From positions 35,800,982 to 35,864,981 of the forward strand of contig NC_067126.1 in NCBI RefSeq assembly GCF_021347895.1: a DNA stretch of 64,000 nt, in the 5' to 3' direction. The notes under the pieces were generated by a model that was not told the DNA's origin, did no database searches, and saw nothing but the letters and a program-made list of their open reading frames with translations. A program made the translations under genes and the position numbers. Every line of letters begins with the position of its first letter. Within the stretch, counting starts at the first letter, position 1. Shown piece by piece: positions 20,738-32,401 of the stretch. The DNA comes from Acanthochromis polyacanthus. Its lineage: Eukaryota; Chordata; Actinopteri; Pomacentridae.

Positions 20738-21680
20738 CTGTAGCCCAGCAGCTGTTTGTATCACTCTGTGCAGAACAGCCTCCTCTAATTACCCCTCCCT
20801 TGTGATTGGGTAATTAGCTTTGACTGATTTTCCCACCTACGAATCAGGAAGGTGTAGCGACGACATGTCAATTTGTCTTTAAACTAGAAGCCTTTCATAC
20901 AGAGATGTCAGCTGTTTAAGATCTTGGTTACCGTGGTTACCTGTTCCATATTCAATGCAGAGATTGGTCCAAGGTTAGCTTAGCTTAGCACAAATACTTA
21001 GATCAGTGAAACTCTGCAAAAGTTGTTCTATGAAAGCGTTCTATAATAATAATGAATCATATAACTGCATGTAATGTGAACTGACAAACCCGCTGACAAT
21101 GAATTACCCTCTGAGCTTTCGGCTTCTTTTAGTTTGAAGTTTTGTTTATTGTGGGACACTTATTTCATCGTCCAGGCTCGGCTGTTCCAGCATCTGTTTG
21201 CAGTAAATAAGAACCAATAACACCAGGTAGAACACCTGCCCAGCACCAAACAGCAGCTAGACAGATTAGCAGCTAGCTCTCGGAGAAAATGAGGAGACAG
21301 ATATATTCAGGAACTGGTGGAGCCCAAAGCAGAGAACATAGAAAATAATAAACTGTATTTTATATGTTGTATTTACACTAATTATGTAGCAAGAGACATG
21401 ACTAAGCTGTTGGTTTTTCAGGCCTCGGTGTGTGGATGGAGGAAGCTCACAGCTACCACCATTTACAAAAGCATGAAATGTCAATGTGCACATGTGTGTA
21501 CCTGATGTGGAATTTTTTGCACCCTACTGACCAAAAATATGATTTGTTAAGACTTACAGTTGCTTCTGCTTTCTTCACATGTAACACCTGAGTGTGTTAA
21601 AGCCCAGGTGATTCACAGATGTACTGGCAGCTGGTTGACAAGATGTTGTGAAAGTGATGAGTTTTAGTTTTTACTTTCAG
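20738..21680. other. Gene-free tract
   Basis: No gene. A GTTAGCTTAGCTTAGCACAA motif at about 20973 resembles the core of the tandem repeat that follows at 21681. Otherwise unrecognised. Confidence 0.45.
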
Positions 21681-22135
21681 TGAAACCTAGCACTTCCCCC
21701 TACTTCTAGAGTTTGTGCTAAGCTAGGCTAACAAAAACGGTACATCCCTTTGTACTGAACACTAGGAGTTCACTCTGCTACTGATTGTTGATAATCAAAG
21801 AGACCAATCACTGATAAATGTGGAACCAGTAACATTTTCTGAAAGATAGTGGTAAGACAGTTATTTTCTTTCTTTTCGTGGAAGCTAGCAGTTTCCCCCT
21901 GCTTCCAGTGTTTATGCTAAGCTAGGCTAACAACACCCGGACACCTGTCTGTGCTCCAAACTTGGGGTCGGCTGATATGTTCTTTTTTTTTTTTCAAGGC
22001 CGATACTGATTGTTAATCATCAGAGAGACCAATGACAGATAAATGTGTAACTGATGCACAGGAATGTATAATTTGCTATAAATGATAAGACATTTTTTTC
22101 TCTTATTCTTTTAATGGAAGCTAGCAGTCGCACAT
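21681..22135. repeat. Three diverged tandem copies, unit 200-235 bp
   Basis: Units begin at 21681 (GTGAAACCTAGCACTTCCCC), 21878 (GTGGAAGCTAGCAGTTTCCC) and 22113 (ATGGAAGCTAGCAGTCGCAC, partial). Shared inner blocks are GCTAAGCTAGGCTAACAA, TACTGATTGTT and GAGACCAATCACTGATAAAT. The middle unit has about 40 extra bases, including a T-run. The GCTAAGCTAGGCTAAC core is common in fish repeats. The family is not identified. Confidence 0.75.
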
Positions 22136-22498
22136 TTGTGCATTTAATCTGATAGTTAAGGTCAGAAAAGTGCTGAATATTGGCAGCAGTCAACCACACT
22201 GAAAACACACAGATGAAACTGATTTCATGTGTTTTTCCATGTGACTACAGGTACGACATCAAACCGGCATTCAACATGTCAGAATATTCTTTACTTGTGG
22301 ACAAATCTTGCCGTGTTTGTCGAATGTTTGTCAGACAAATAACCACGTGAGTTTGCATGTTTGCCAGAGGGGGCGTTTTGGCTGTAAACTTGGCGTTTCG
22401 GGGAGGAAAACGGCGGCTTATTGTGGATGGATGGCCGAGACTGAGAGCAAAAGATGTGTTTTGTCAAATTTATCTGCACTAGCGGCGACACAGACACA

Positions 22499-22500
<2 letters not shown>
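22136..22500. other. Gene-free tract before CA blocks
   Basis: Balanced sequence with no repeat. Includes CCAGAGGGGGCG at about 22366, which resembles part of a CTCF motif. Not otherwise recognised. Confidence 0.4.

Positions 22501-22541
<41 letters not shown>
22501..22541 (+). repeat. (CA)n microsatellite
   Basis: About 20 CA units. Confidence 0.97.
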
Positions 22542-22543
<2 letters not shown>

Positions 22544-22606
22544 AGCGCAGGCACACCCACATTTTATCCACTCTTGTTCCTTCTGGCTCCTTCATTCACT
22601 CCATCA

Positions 22607-22708
<102 letters not shown>

Positions 22709-22860
22709 TGCTCGGTTGGCATGCACTAATGGAAAGCTATGGTCTGGCAGGACTCATCCCGCCACTTTCGACAGTAATTGGCCGTTTGCTGTCAGACGGA
22801 CAGAACAACACACACGCACAAACAACACACACACAGACACACATACACAGACAACACAGA

Positions 22861-23660
22861 CACTAGCAGCCTGATTTGTGGCTGTCATTTATCTGTCCTG
22901 ACTGTCCCTGTGCTCATGCTCTTTGTTTCCTCATACAGGCTGCTTCTATCAGCTGCTTTATTTGCATCACGACTAAACATGTGGAAAACGGACTCTCCCG
23001 CCTGTCCGTCAGAGCCGTCGCCTCTGACAGCGCGAGTCCGTGTCGTGCGTATAATTGCCGCATCTTTGCAGGTCTGGATTGATGCGGCGGGCTTTGGGGA
23101 TTTGCGTGTGTTTGTGTGAGCGGCGGCCGAGGATCAAATGGCAAACCCAGGCTTCCCAATTAGACGTAATCCATTTATTTCAAAGCAGAGCTGCCCCAAA
23201 AGTCTGATGAATGAGAGGGAGGCGGTGAAAACAGTTGGCTTGATAAAAGGTTGAAACTGAAGCGGGAGGTTCGGGTTTCAGGATGATACAGTGTGGACGA
23301 TGTCTGCAGGTATGAAGTCTGTTTAAAAGACTAACGGTGCTTTCAAACGTCTGACTCACGTCGGCTCTTTCTCATCTCGTCTCTTCGTTTACACGCTCGG
23401 TGTGTCTGTAGTTCTTTTCAGGCTGATTGATTTATTTGCTGCGGTGTCATTACAGCACTATGCTACACCGACCGGCTCTGTGCTCCTCAGATAGTGTCTC
23501 CATCAGGCCAGACGAGCCTCAACCCAGCGTCTGACTGCAGTCTGTCACTATACTGCACTTTATGATTGCAATAATTCCTGCAGATGCACACAGAGCCGCA
23601 AAATTCTCAGTGTTTCAGCAAAAGAAACGCTCACAAATGTAATTTCTGCTATTATTCACA
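22861..23660. other. Repeat-free, GC-balanced intron tract
   Basis: No transposon recognised. CpGs are frequent at 23000-23130. Motifs include CCAATTAGACGTAATCCATT (23156-23175), which combines a homeodomain ATTA core with a TAATCC core. Possible regulatory DNA; no exon. Frames up to 113 codons here are chance. Confidence 0.35.
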
Positions 23661-24194
23661 TTAACCCTCTGAACCACAAAACCTGCCGCTGGCTTTGAAA
23701 AGCATGTCGTCTTTTAAAATTTGCCAAAATTGCACCATTTATCAGAGCCAGAAACTGTGAAAGCAGAAAGAATTTGCCAGATTTTCAGCTTTCCAGCCAT
23801 CCTTAAACGACTCATCTGTGATTCCTTTGGAAAATATAACCAAATGTAAGCTTAAAATCATAATATTTCACCTAAATCACTTCATTCTACATGTACAATT
23901 AAAAGTTTTGCCAAAAGTAAACTGTTTGAACAAACTTGATTGTGTACAAATCAAAAAATTCAGTGCTGTTTGGTGCAACTGAAAAACCATTTAGGTTGAA
24001 CTGCAGGTAGTGTTTACACAGAGCAGATATGAGTAAGGATACAAATTTAAAAAACATAGGTAGTAATCCACGTTTGTGCTGTTTTCATTGAGGTGCAGGA
24101 CTTTGTATTGCAGTAACAACTGATCCCACAGTGAGTAGAAATGAGACAGGAGCAGAAAACAACCAGAAACTAATTAAAGTTCAGAGGGTTCAAT
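23661..24194. mobile_element. TTAA-flanked CCCTCTGAACC element, best copy
   Basis: The left end is TTAACCCTCTGAACCACAAA. The right end is AGTTCAGAGGGTTCAA, so CTCTGAAC forms a terminal inverted repeat. A TTAA abuts the left end and a decayed TTCAA the right end, suggesting a piggyBac- or Kolobok-type TTAA target (inference). 534 bp, non-coding. Interior blocks recur at 13403-13970 and 51130-51645. Confidence 0.6.
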
Positions 24195-25544
24195 TAGAAA
24201 TTTCAGATGCAGTCATAAAAGATACGACTTTGACCCCCAAGAGGTGCAAATTGGAACACACTTTCCTCTAATATGTCCCGTCAGACTGAGTTTATTTTCA
24301 GGTTATATAACATTAAAACAAGCTCCATCATTTTTAATCTGTGTTGATCATTTCGGACACTAATCTGTATGAAATGAAACCATTAGTAATGTCGTCATCG
24401 AGGCTTCAGACCGATGGATTGTGTTGGTTTCACTAAGCAGCCTGTCGTATGATAAAGGTTAATCGCTTCAAGTCCAAGCCTCTAATTCCAGCATCTTAAA
24501 ATTGTAGATTTTTAAGTTTCTTTCCTCCTCTTTGACAGTAAACTGAATGTTTTTGGGTTGTGGACAAAACAAGACTTTTGAACATGAATCGACGCTTTTC
24601 ACCGTGAGACCAAACAACTAATCAAACCACAGAGGAAATGAAACAACAAAAAAACCAATCACCAGCTGCAGCTCTGTAGTTTGGGTTCAAAAAACACATT
24701 TACAGATCAATACAAAACATATTTCTACAAGTTGTTGCAAAATAACACAAAAAGTTGCCAAGTTTGTTTGCAGCTTTGCAGAAATCCTGCTGCTGACATT
24801 TACTGGGGTTTGTGGAAGTAGTTTTTCTATTAAATTCTTCTTCAGAAATGTTTGAAACACAAAGAAATAAACAAGCAAAGTATTTCTTCAGGTTCAGTGC
24901 TGAAGCTCAGATACTGCATTATTAGTACAATGGAAGCAATAAAAACCAGACATAGCACTACAGCAGCTGCAGACTCCAGCGCGTTAACAGACTGAGCAGG
25001 TTGTTGCAGCTTCTCTTTTCCAGCGTCTGTTGTTCCGTCTGCTTCTCATCTCTCCACTAACCTGTTAACCTGCTGCATGGACCGTTGCATGCACCGCTTC
25101 TTTCTGTCTCTTCCTCGCTCTGTTTTTCTCCCCCGTGTGGCTCGGGGCAGGCCCAGGGAAGTTTGACAAGATAATGAATCGCCATGCATGCTGCAGTTTT
25201 TCACATTTCACAGCCCAGTAACTCTGTATGTAGGATGGAGGGGAGAAAACACCAGCAGACACAGCAAATGCAGTACAGGTGAAGAAATGCAGATGAAAGC
25301 TGGTCAGAGAAGATGTTTGTCCGTCTTTTTTTTTGTCTCTCTGTCCGTCCGGTTGTGTTACCGCAGACACACACCGGGTTATGTAATTGTCTGCGGAGCA
25401 CAGCTGCTTCCTCACAGTCACAACAAGACGGACAAAAACAAAGGAATGGAGAGAAAATGATGAAAGAGACGACGGAAGAGGTGAAGAGGAGGAGGAACGT
25501 AGCCGCTGCTTATGTAAGATCTGATATCAGAAGATAAACCTTTA
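24195..25544. other. Gene-free tract
   Basis: No gene or family recognised. Frames on both strands at 25065-25460 (up to 118 codons) overlap each other and have no motif. Confidence 0.45.
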
Positions 25545-26040
25545 TGAAGACAACTTCAAGCTGAATTCATCATTTTGTTGAATACATCAACCAGAACTTC
25601 AGTGCAAACTGTCTGCTTGAACAACAAACTAATAAATCAACCAGTTTAGTAAGAAAAAATGGATGCAAACCGAAATTCTTGGTTGAATTGCAATATGCCG
25701 GTTGCAGCTTTTTAAATGCAGATTACTTTTCTTATGTATCATAATGTGAATTTTCCTGAAAGTGTCTCCTTTAAACAACGCTGAAGTCTTTTTAAAAGGC
25801 AACTTCAAACTGAATTTATAATATTTTAAACTAGAACTTACATTACAGTGCTACAACACATTTTCTGAAACAATAGACTCCATTTTTAACCAATTTTGTA
25901 AGAAAAAATGGATGCAAACTGGAATTTCTTGCAAAATTCTAATAAGCTGGTTGCAGCTTTTTAAATGCAAAAGATTTTTTAGCTGCCACATATAAAATTC
26001 TTAATCATATTCTCTTTTAAATAATGTTTAACTCTCATTT
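25545..26040. repeat. Diverged tandem duplication, unit about 250 bp
   Basis: Two units share GAAGACAACTTCAAGCTGAA (first), GTAAGAAAAAATGGATGCAA (both, 25650 and 25899) and GGTTGCAGCTTTTTAAATGC (both, 25699 and 25947). Substitutions are many, so the duplication is old. Non-coding. Confidence 0.8.
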
Positions 26041-26887
26041 TCGACTCCAACATGCTACCAGCTCTCAGAACTGCAGCTTCTACCATCACTTAAAAACGAA
26101 AAACGTAAACAAATTTGACACAAATGCAGCATTCAGAATCAGATCTAGCCTATGTAACTCTCATAGTTCCCACATTTTAATATAATGAGAAAGTAATTAA
26201 ACCGTAAACAGCGAAGTATTTGACACTGATTTTACCAACAAACCAACCAACTCCAAACACGTTAACACTAGAACCAGCAGTAATAATAACAATGGCATTC
26301 TTTTCAGTGTATTTATCCTTAAAATTACATTTGCTAATGACAAAACTGGAAAACAGTGCATGGTTGCCAGCCGTAGCGCAGCTGTTTGGCTTTTTTAATC
26401 ATATTGGAATCCTGGGGAGGAGTTGGGCTTTAATTCTGAACTGAATCTTTCAGGCTGAGGTCGATGAGCAGAACTTCAGTGTCTTTATGTGTCGATCCTG
26501 TGATTGATCGGCCTTTAGCCCGCTGCATGCTGGGAAAGACTACAACCCACTGAACAGGACCTGGATGGATGATAGAAGGCTAAAAAAAACAGCTGATTAG
26601 GAAACATTTCCCTCCATTAGTGCTGTCAGAATTATCTTGATTAGGAAATCCTGAATTTACATGTGTGATTCCTACCAGTATGTAAATATTAAGACACATC
26701 TAAAAACATTTTAAGCCCTTGAACACCAGCCACCTCTTCACTTCTTACAGTGTGGAGCTCGGTGCCAACATGAGCCGCTCTAATCACTGCATTCATTCAT
26801 TCTCTTTCTTTTTTTTCTCTTCTATCTCGCTCCCAAACACACAGTTATTGTCTTTTCCTCATAATTTGAAATCACTGGAGTCAAACA

Positions 26888-26888
<1 letters not shown>
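26041..26888. other. Gene-free tract
   Basis: No exon or transposon recognised. AT-rich with a T-run at 26807. Confidence 0.45.

Positions 26889-26980
<92 letters not shown>
26889..26980 (+). repeat. (AC)46 microsatellite
   Basis: 92 uninterrupted bases of AC. Confidence 0.98.
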
Positions 26981-26982
<2 letters not shown>

Positions 26983-27004
26983 GTGCAGACACACACAGCC
27001 GCAC

Positions 27005-27360
27005 ACGTTAGCCCGGGAAGCCATAATTCAGTAAGTGAATAAGGCATTCAGTCTACGGCGGCAGAGATTAGATAAGAAAGTGAGCAGTCAGACTGCCGCG
27101 GCAGGAAAGCAGAACAAATGAGTTGCACTCGTGATGGAGAGAGCTTCCACTGTGAAAGCCATAGCCCTGATCTTTCAAGATGAGTGGTTTTCTATGGAGG
27201 GCAGCTCTCCAGCACTATTCACCATGGAGCCCGATTACTACAGTTTACAAGGAGATTTAGCCATTCATCTCTTCATGCTTCAAGCGCACGCTGGATATCT
27301 GCTATTGTGGACTGTATCATCCTATTATATGTCATGTGTTGCACATATATATTGATTTTT
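27005..27360 (+). promoter_or_regulatory. Candidate intronic regulatory block 1
   Basis: Repeat-free and balanced in composition, with CCATAATTCAGTAAGTGAAT, GAGATTAGATAAG and CTATTCACCATGGAGCCCGA. A 74-codon frame covers 27131-27355 but has no motif or splice context, so I favour non-coding DNA. The call rests only on the absence of repeats and on composition; it needs cross-species comparison. Confidence 0.25.
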
Positions 27361-27720
27361 TACCCCCCTCCTGTTTATTAAAGGCCGTTATAGGAACTGT
27401 GCTTGTTTGCTGTCAGATGTGAAGACTGTTATCAGTTTCATGTCTGTTTAGCTCAAAGACTGGAAGCTGGGGGATAAATACTGCCAGCCCTGTTTATCTG
27501 TGTGTAACTGTACTGCCGTTTTCATAGTGAGATGTTTAGAAGTTCTGGACATATTTTGTGGCTTTTAAAGCTTTAAGATTGAACTCCTGATAGTCGTCTG
27601 CATACAGCATCAAACTGAGACGAGCCATTACAAGTTTGGGGCTGAGACACGCCCACATTTAGACCAATAAATCCACATTAAGCTTACATGTTGGTTTTAA
27701 TTAGATTTACACTTGCAAAG

Positions 27721-28211
27721 TAGGGCTCGTCCGAATAGCAGTTTCTTTGCTCTGGATATTCTGGCATAATTAATAACAAATATCTGAATATCTGGGGTTA
27801 TGACAGAATGTTATTCATTTCTTTATATTTGTTTCTTTACTTATTAACACAGTAAAGGTCATTCAAACAAACTCAAGTACAAATTCAACACTAATACTTT
27901 AGAAAGTGACACATTTACCGAATGAATTCTATTCTATTAAAAATATAATACATATATATCATTTATAAATAAGACAGGTAGTGCAAAACAGCAGCATATA
28001 TTTACAAGAAGGGGCATTTCAGTCGCCTGCCTACACTGTCTTCCTGTTATGTGCCAGAAAAATGAGCATGTTTACATTTCCAGGCAATAGTGAACTCCTG
28101 GTTTTATTCACAGTGTAGCCAGCCTGGGAGAATCTGAATATTTGGATCTCAAATTCAACATCCGGATACCACCACAACGACTGAATATTCGGATGTTTGG
28201 GTCCAACTCTA
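27721..28211. mobile_element. TAGGGCTGG-end hAT-like element, old copy B
   Basis: The left end is TAGGGCTCGTCCGAATAGCA. The right end is GAATATTCGGATGTTTGGGT then CCAACTCTA, matching the ends of the copy at 61948-62206 with many changes. 8-bp flanks TTGCAAAG and CTGCAGTG agree at five positions, compatible with a decayed duplication. The 491-bp interior is AT-rich and non-coding. Confidence 0.65.
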
Positions 28212-30224
28212 CTGCAGTGATTAACTGATTCATCAAATGGAACAAAAGTGAATCTACAGTCTGCAACTATTTCAGTTTTGCGGAACCCAAATCTGCAGAA
28301 AACACGCAGGAAAGGAAGTTGGGTTGAATTGGTAGCATTAGAGCTGGAGTGCAGGACCTTTGCATATAAATGAAGATCCATTAAGTTCTCGCCATGCTGG
28401 TGCAGTGATGGCGATGCGTTTGGTTTTCCAGAGCCGAAGAGGGAAGCAACTGGAATGGCAACTAGGACTATAGCAGAAGAACCTAGGAAGTCTTCAAGAA
28501 AAGTTTCTGAAGCTCCCGCCGTTCAGACAAAGGATTGTTGTTTGTCAAAGAAAGCGTCGGAGCGTTTATGCTTTCACTCTCACGGCCAGAAGGGGGAGAC
28601 AAAAGTTTCGTGCTTTAGCTTCATCATTCTGTCTGGTTATCGGCTAATAGTCACGACACACTTGTGTGGCCAAACAAGATGAGATTTTTCAATGACTGCA
28701 CATTAATGCACCATTTTTCCATTTATTTTAAATGTAAAAATGATCTATGCGTGTATAGGAAGAAATCTATTTGTGTGGGCTACTTATAGACGTTATCTTT
28801 TATATCTGGAACGCAAGAGACCGACTAAAGGATTAACAGCACTAAAGTCGTTTTCTAGTTCTGTCTACTTGACCAGGCCACATACCTGCATTATTATCGC
28901 TCTAATGTAAAAGAAATCTTCTCTAGGTCTTTTTTTAAATATCTCCTTTACACCTAACTATTTAAAAAGCAAACATTAATTTGATCTCTTGGGTTGACAT
29001 AATAATGCGGGTAACTGCATCAACTCAATGTTAACTCTCTTTTCTGTGTTTGTCGACTTAAAATGAAATCGAAGTTGAGGTCATTTAATAAAATTGGCAT
29101 TTTTCTTGATCTTGAGTTCAGGATTTCAAGTGGAACTAAAATCAGTTCCACAAACTCAATGCAGTTTGTTGGTTAAACATAATAATTTTGTAAAAGCTCG
29201 AATTGATGCATGTTTTTTTCTGTTGTTGTGTCTAGACATGATTCTTTTTGACGCTGTATTGGGCATTTAGGAAGTTATTTCACCATAGAGCAGCCCAGAG
29301 TGTTTGATTTGACTCAGTTTCTATCAGAGGAATCCCCCTGGTGATCGCAGGTTGAGCTGTGCTGAGACAGACACACACAGGTGTGTTGTGTTGTGTGTCT
29401 TTGTGTGTCCACATCCTGCTGAGCCAGTGTTTGCAGACCAGTTGGCTCAGGGATAAAGCCTTGTGACCTGGCATCCATCCAGGCCTCCCATTCTCTCCTC
29501 ACCCAGCTCTCCTCTCTCTTTCTTTTCTTCTCTGCTCCCCATTCTCTCCCAAACATTCTTTTGTTTCTGCACATTCATACAAAACGACGTGGAAATGCAC
29601 GAGATCTGAAACTAAAGCGAGGAGTTTTTCCTCTGGACTGCGGTGGAAAGGTTGATGCGTCGTATGAAAGGCCGATGGAAACACATTTTCCAGATAAAGA
29701 ATGATAGTGTAGGACCTGCTTCCTCTTCACTTTTCTTCTTCTTCTTGTCTTTTGTTACAGCAGGAGCAGGACATTGTCAGAACTCGCCAAAATAAAAGCG
29801 GCTGACAAAATCTGTCCGTATTTCTTAAATGCTAATGTTAAAATAAGCATCACTGAAGCATCACAGTGCACCAGAAGTGTTGTGTGGAGAATATTCACAC
29901 TCCTTACATCACATTTTACACCTTTTTTTTAAATTTGCAGACCCTCTTTGGGCTGCAGCTCTTTGGGTTGTCCTGAAACAACCGTCACCAGGCAACTCAC
30001 ACATTGTCTGTGTGCGCATGTATGTTTGCATGTGTGTGTTTGGGCAATGACATCATTCATAGTGTGCAGAGGATGTTGACAGTGGCAAAGGAAATGAGTG
30101 TGTGTGTGTTAGTTGGCAGTGCACTGTGCAGGATGCACTCACACATCACTGGTTCCACAGAGATTTGGTTCGAATTGTGTGTAAAGTTGGACCTAAACTA
30201 AACAAAACTAGAAGAAAAGTGGCA
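28212..30224. other. Gene-free tract
   Basis: No gene recognised. A 75-codon frame at 28455-28682 begins MATRTIAEEPRKSSRKVSEA and sits in a less AT-rich patch. It has no known motif and could be a transposon fragment or chance. A TGTGTTGTGTTGTGTGTC run lies near 29382. Confidence 0.4.
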
Positions 30225-30400
30225 GAGTGCCTCCTCCACCAAAGCCAAGCCTGTATTTTGCAGTTTTAACTAAACTGTTCCAGATCTGCACTGAAATTTA
30301 AGAGGTTCTTTCTTTGCCCAGGCTCCACCTCTCCGCCCAGTTTTATCAAATTCGGCTGTGTAGTTTCTGCTAACAAACAGACAAACAAACAGCAAACCTC
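30225..30400 (+). mobile_element. Probable LINE 3' tail ending in ACAAACAAACAG
   Basis: CCGCCCAGTTTTATCAAATT, GTGTAGTTTCTGCTAACAAA and a CAGACAAACAAACAG tail resemble the conserved ends of fish non-LTR elements, in which a guanine-poor tail follows a phrase like AGTAGTTTTTGCTAACA. Only this tail is recognisable. Clade unknown. Confidence 0.35.
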
Positions 30401-31702
30401 CACCACGGTGCAGCATCCGTAGTCTTCCTCATCACCAATGTCTGATTAAATCATAACTCAGGAACTCGTGTGTCCACATTGCAAAGGTTTCTGTTCATGA
30501 ATGATAGTGCCGAGAGACAAAAAGTCTTCAAAGGTGAGAAACAAAGATCTGATGTGTTTGTTAGAAAAAAGAAAGATATGGCTAAATTCATCATAATTTT
30601 GCAGTAATATTCACTAATACAATAATCCTGCAACTGATGGTTTCCATTGTTGATTTTTCTGTCGGTTATTTCATCAACTAATCGAGCAGTCGTCAAAAAA
30701 ACATCAGAAAATGATGAAAAAATATCGATCAGTGTCTCCCAGAGCCAAAGGAGACGTCCTCAAACGCCTCGTTTTGCCCACAAACCAAAGATATTCAGTT
30801 TACTGTCATTTGTCAGTATATTCAAATTTAAGAAGCTGGAATCAGAGAATTTATACTTACTTTCTTAAAAAAAAAAGCACACACAAATTGATTAAATGAT
30901 CATCATAATAGTTGATGTAAGTCAGCAGTGCAAATGAGAAATCCAACAGAAATGAAACAACTATTTCTTTGTTTTGTCTGATTTTAAATTGAGCTTGAAC
31001 AAGATTGTCAATTTACTCAAGAAAACTTGTACAATCGTTGCGTTCCAGATACTGCTGGAAGCCCCCAGTGTGTCAGTGTGATAAAGGCTCTGCTGAAGGC
31101 TTTCATTAGAGATGTCAGCACAGATAATAGAGTTTACTGTACCCTGGTAGCGTGGAGGTGTGACTGTGATGTCTGTCAGACAGAGCCGGAGTCGTGGAGT
31201 CGCGGTGCGGTCGGTCGGAGCGTGCCGCGCTTTGAATGCGCCTTTCTGCATGCATGGCTGGTTTGTGCGTGTGCACGGAGCGGGACAGTAAATGGGTCAG
31301 ATGCAGCGGAGGAGGATGACCTTGGGAATTTGTCCTGTTTTTCTACACGCCTCTGCATTTCTTTGTCTCGGCTTGGAGGAGGTGGGGGCGACAGATTTGC
31401 CACAAAAGAAGACAGAAAATGAAAGAGTCTTCCTCACACTGCTGCCAAGTTGGAAGTACACTAATTGTGCTAATTGTCTCTAAATTGGAACTAAGAAAAC
31501 AAACTATTTCCTCTCGCCAGCTGTCTTTAATTCCATTGCAATAACGCTGAACACAACAACCTGTCTTGCCTTCACATTGCAGCTCCTTTCCTACTTATGA
31601 AGTTTGTCAGTTGAACACTGTTTGTGAACCTCAGCTGCATTGGCTTCAGCTGGTGTCTCTTCTGCGTGCTATCATTGGCTGAATCCACCTGATTTAATCA
31701 TT
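30401..31702. other. Gene-free tract
   Basis: No exon recognised. 31160-31400 is CpG-richer and gives frames of up to 131 codons on + and 75 on -, with no motif. Confidence 0.4.
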
Positions 31703-32401
31703 AAATACATCAAGGCGGTCAAACTCATCTTAGTCCAGGTTCCACTTTCAGCCCAGTTTGATCTCCAGTGGACCGGACCAGTAAAATCACAGCATAATAA
31801 CCTTTAAATAACCACAACTCCTAATGTTTCCTTTATTTTAGTGCAAAAAAAATCACATTTACGGAGTTATCTTTTTGCAAAACATCATGGACAACCTGAA
31901 ATTTCTTAAGAAAAATGCATTCAATTTCAACAACATTCAGCCTCAGTTTATCATATTACAACTTCCAGATCACAGTGTCCACAAAGGAACACAACATTTA
32001 GTCATCTGGAACTGACCCATAGAGGATTTTACTAAAACAGGACAAAATATTACAAAAATGAGACCCAAAATGACAAAAAGGAGAAACATAATGACAAGAT
32101 AAGCGGATCAAAACAGAGAAAGAGACAAAACATTGACAAAAAGACGACAAAAGTGAGAAGCAAAATGGCAAAAACAATAGACAAACAACAGAAGCGAGAC
32201 AAAAAAAACACAAAATGACCAACAATCTAGTGTTTTACTTTATGATCAAAACAACTTGTCATGGTCTAGAAATAATTTTAAATGTATAGTTTTACTAATT
32301 TACAATCTGCCCTTAATGTCTACACTTTGAGGACCGGATTGGGCCCTCTGGCAGGCTGATTTTGGCCTGCGGGCCACATGTTGGACACCCCTGAAATACA
32401 T
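31703..32401 (+). mobile_element. hAT-like element CAGGGGTGTC, copy A
   Basis: The 683-bp element (31711-32393) is flanked by a perfect 8-bp duplication, AAATACAT (31703-31710 and 32394-32401). Ends are CAAGGCGGTCAAACTCATCT and GCCACATGTTGGACACCCCT G. The interior has TGATCTCCAGTGGACCGGAC and CAGTAAAATCACAGCATAAT, then an A-rich run of imperfect ACAAAA/GACAAAA units (32035-32225). The 8-bp duplication and CAGGGGTGTC-type ends fit hAT (Charlie-like). Non-coding. Confidence 0.85.

Noticed and set aside
27131..27355. 74-codon frame as a coding exon
   Set aside because: No acceptor or donor in proper place and no protein family. Non-coding regulatory DNA seems as likely.
31027..31422. 131-codon frame with Cys-rich part
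   Set aside because: Scattered cysteines do not form a known pattern, the DNA is locally GC-rich, and an opposite frame is also open.
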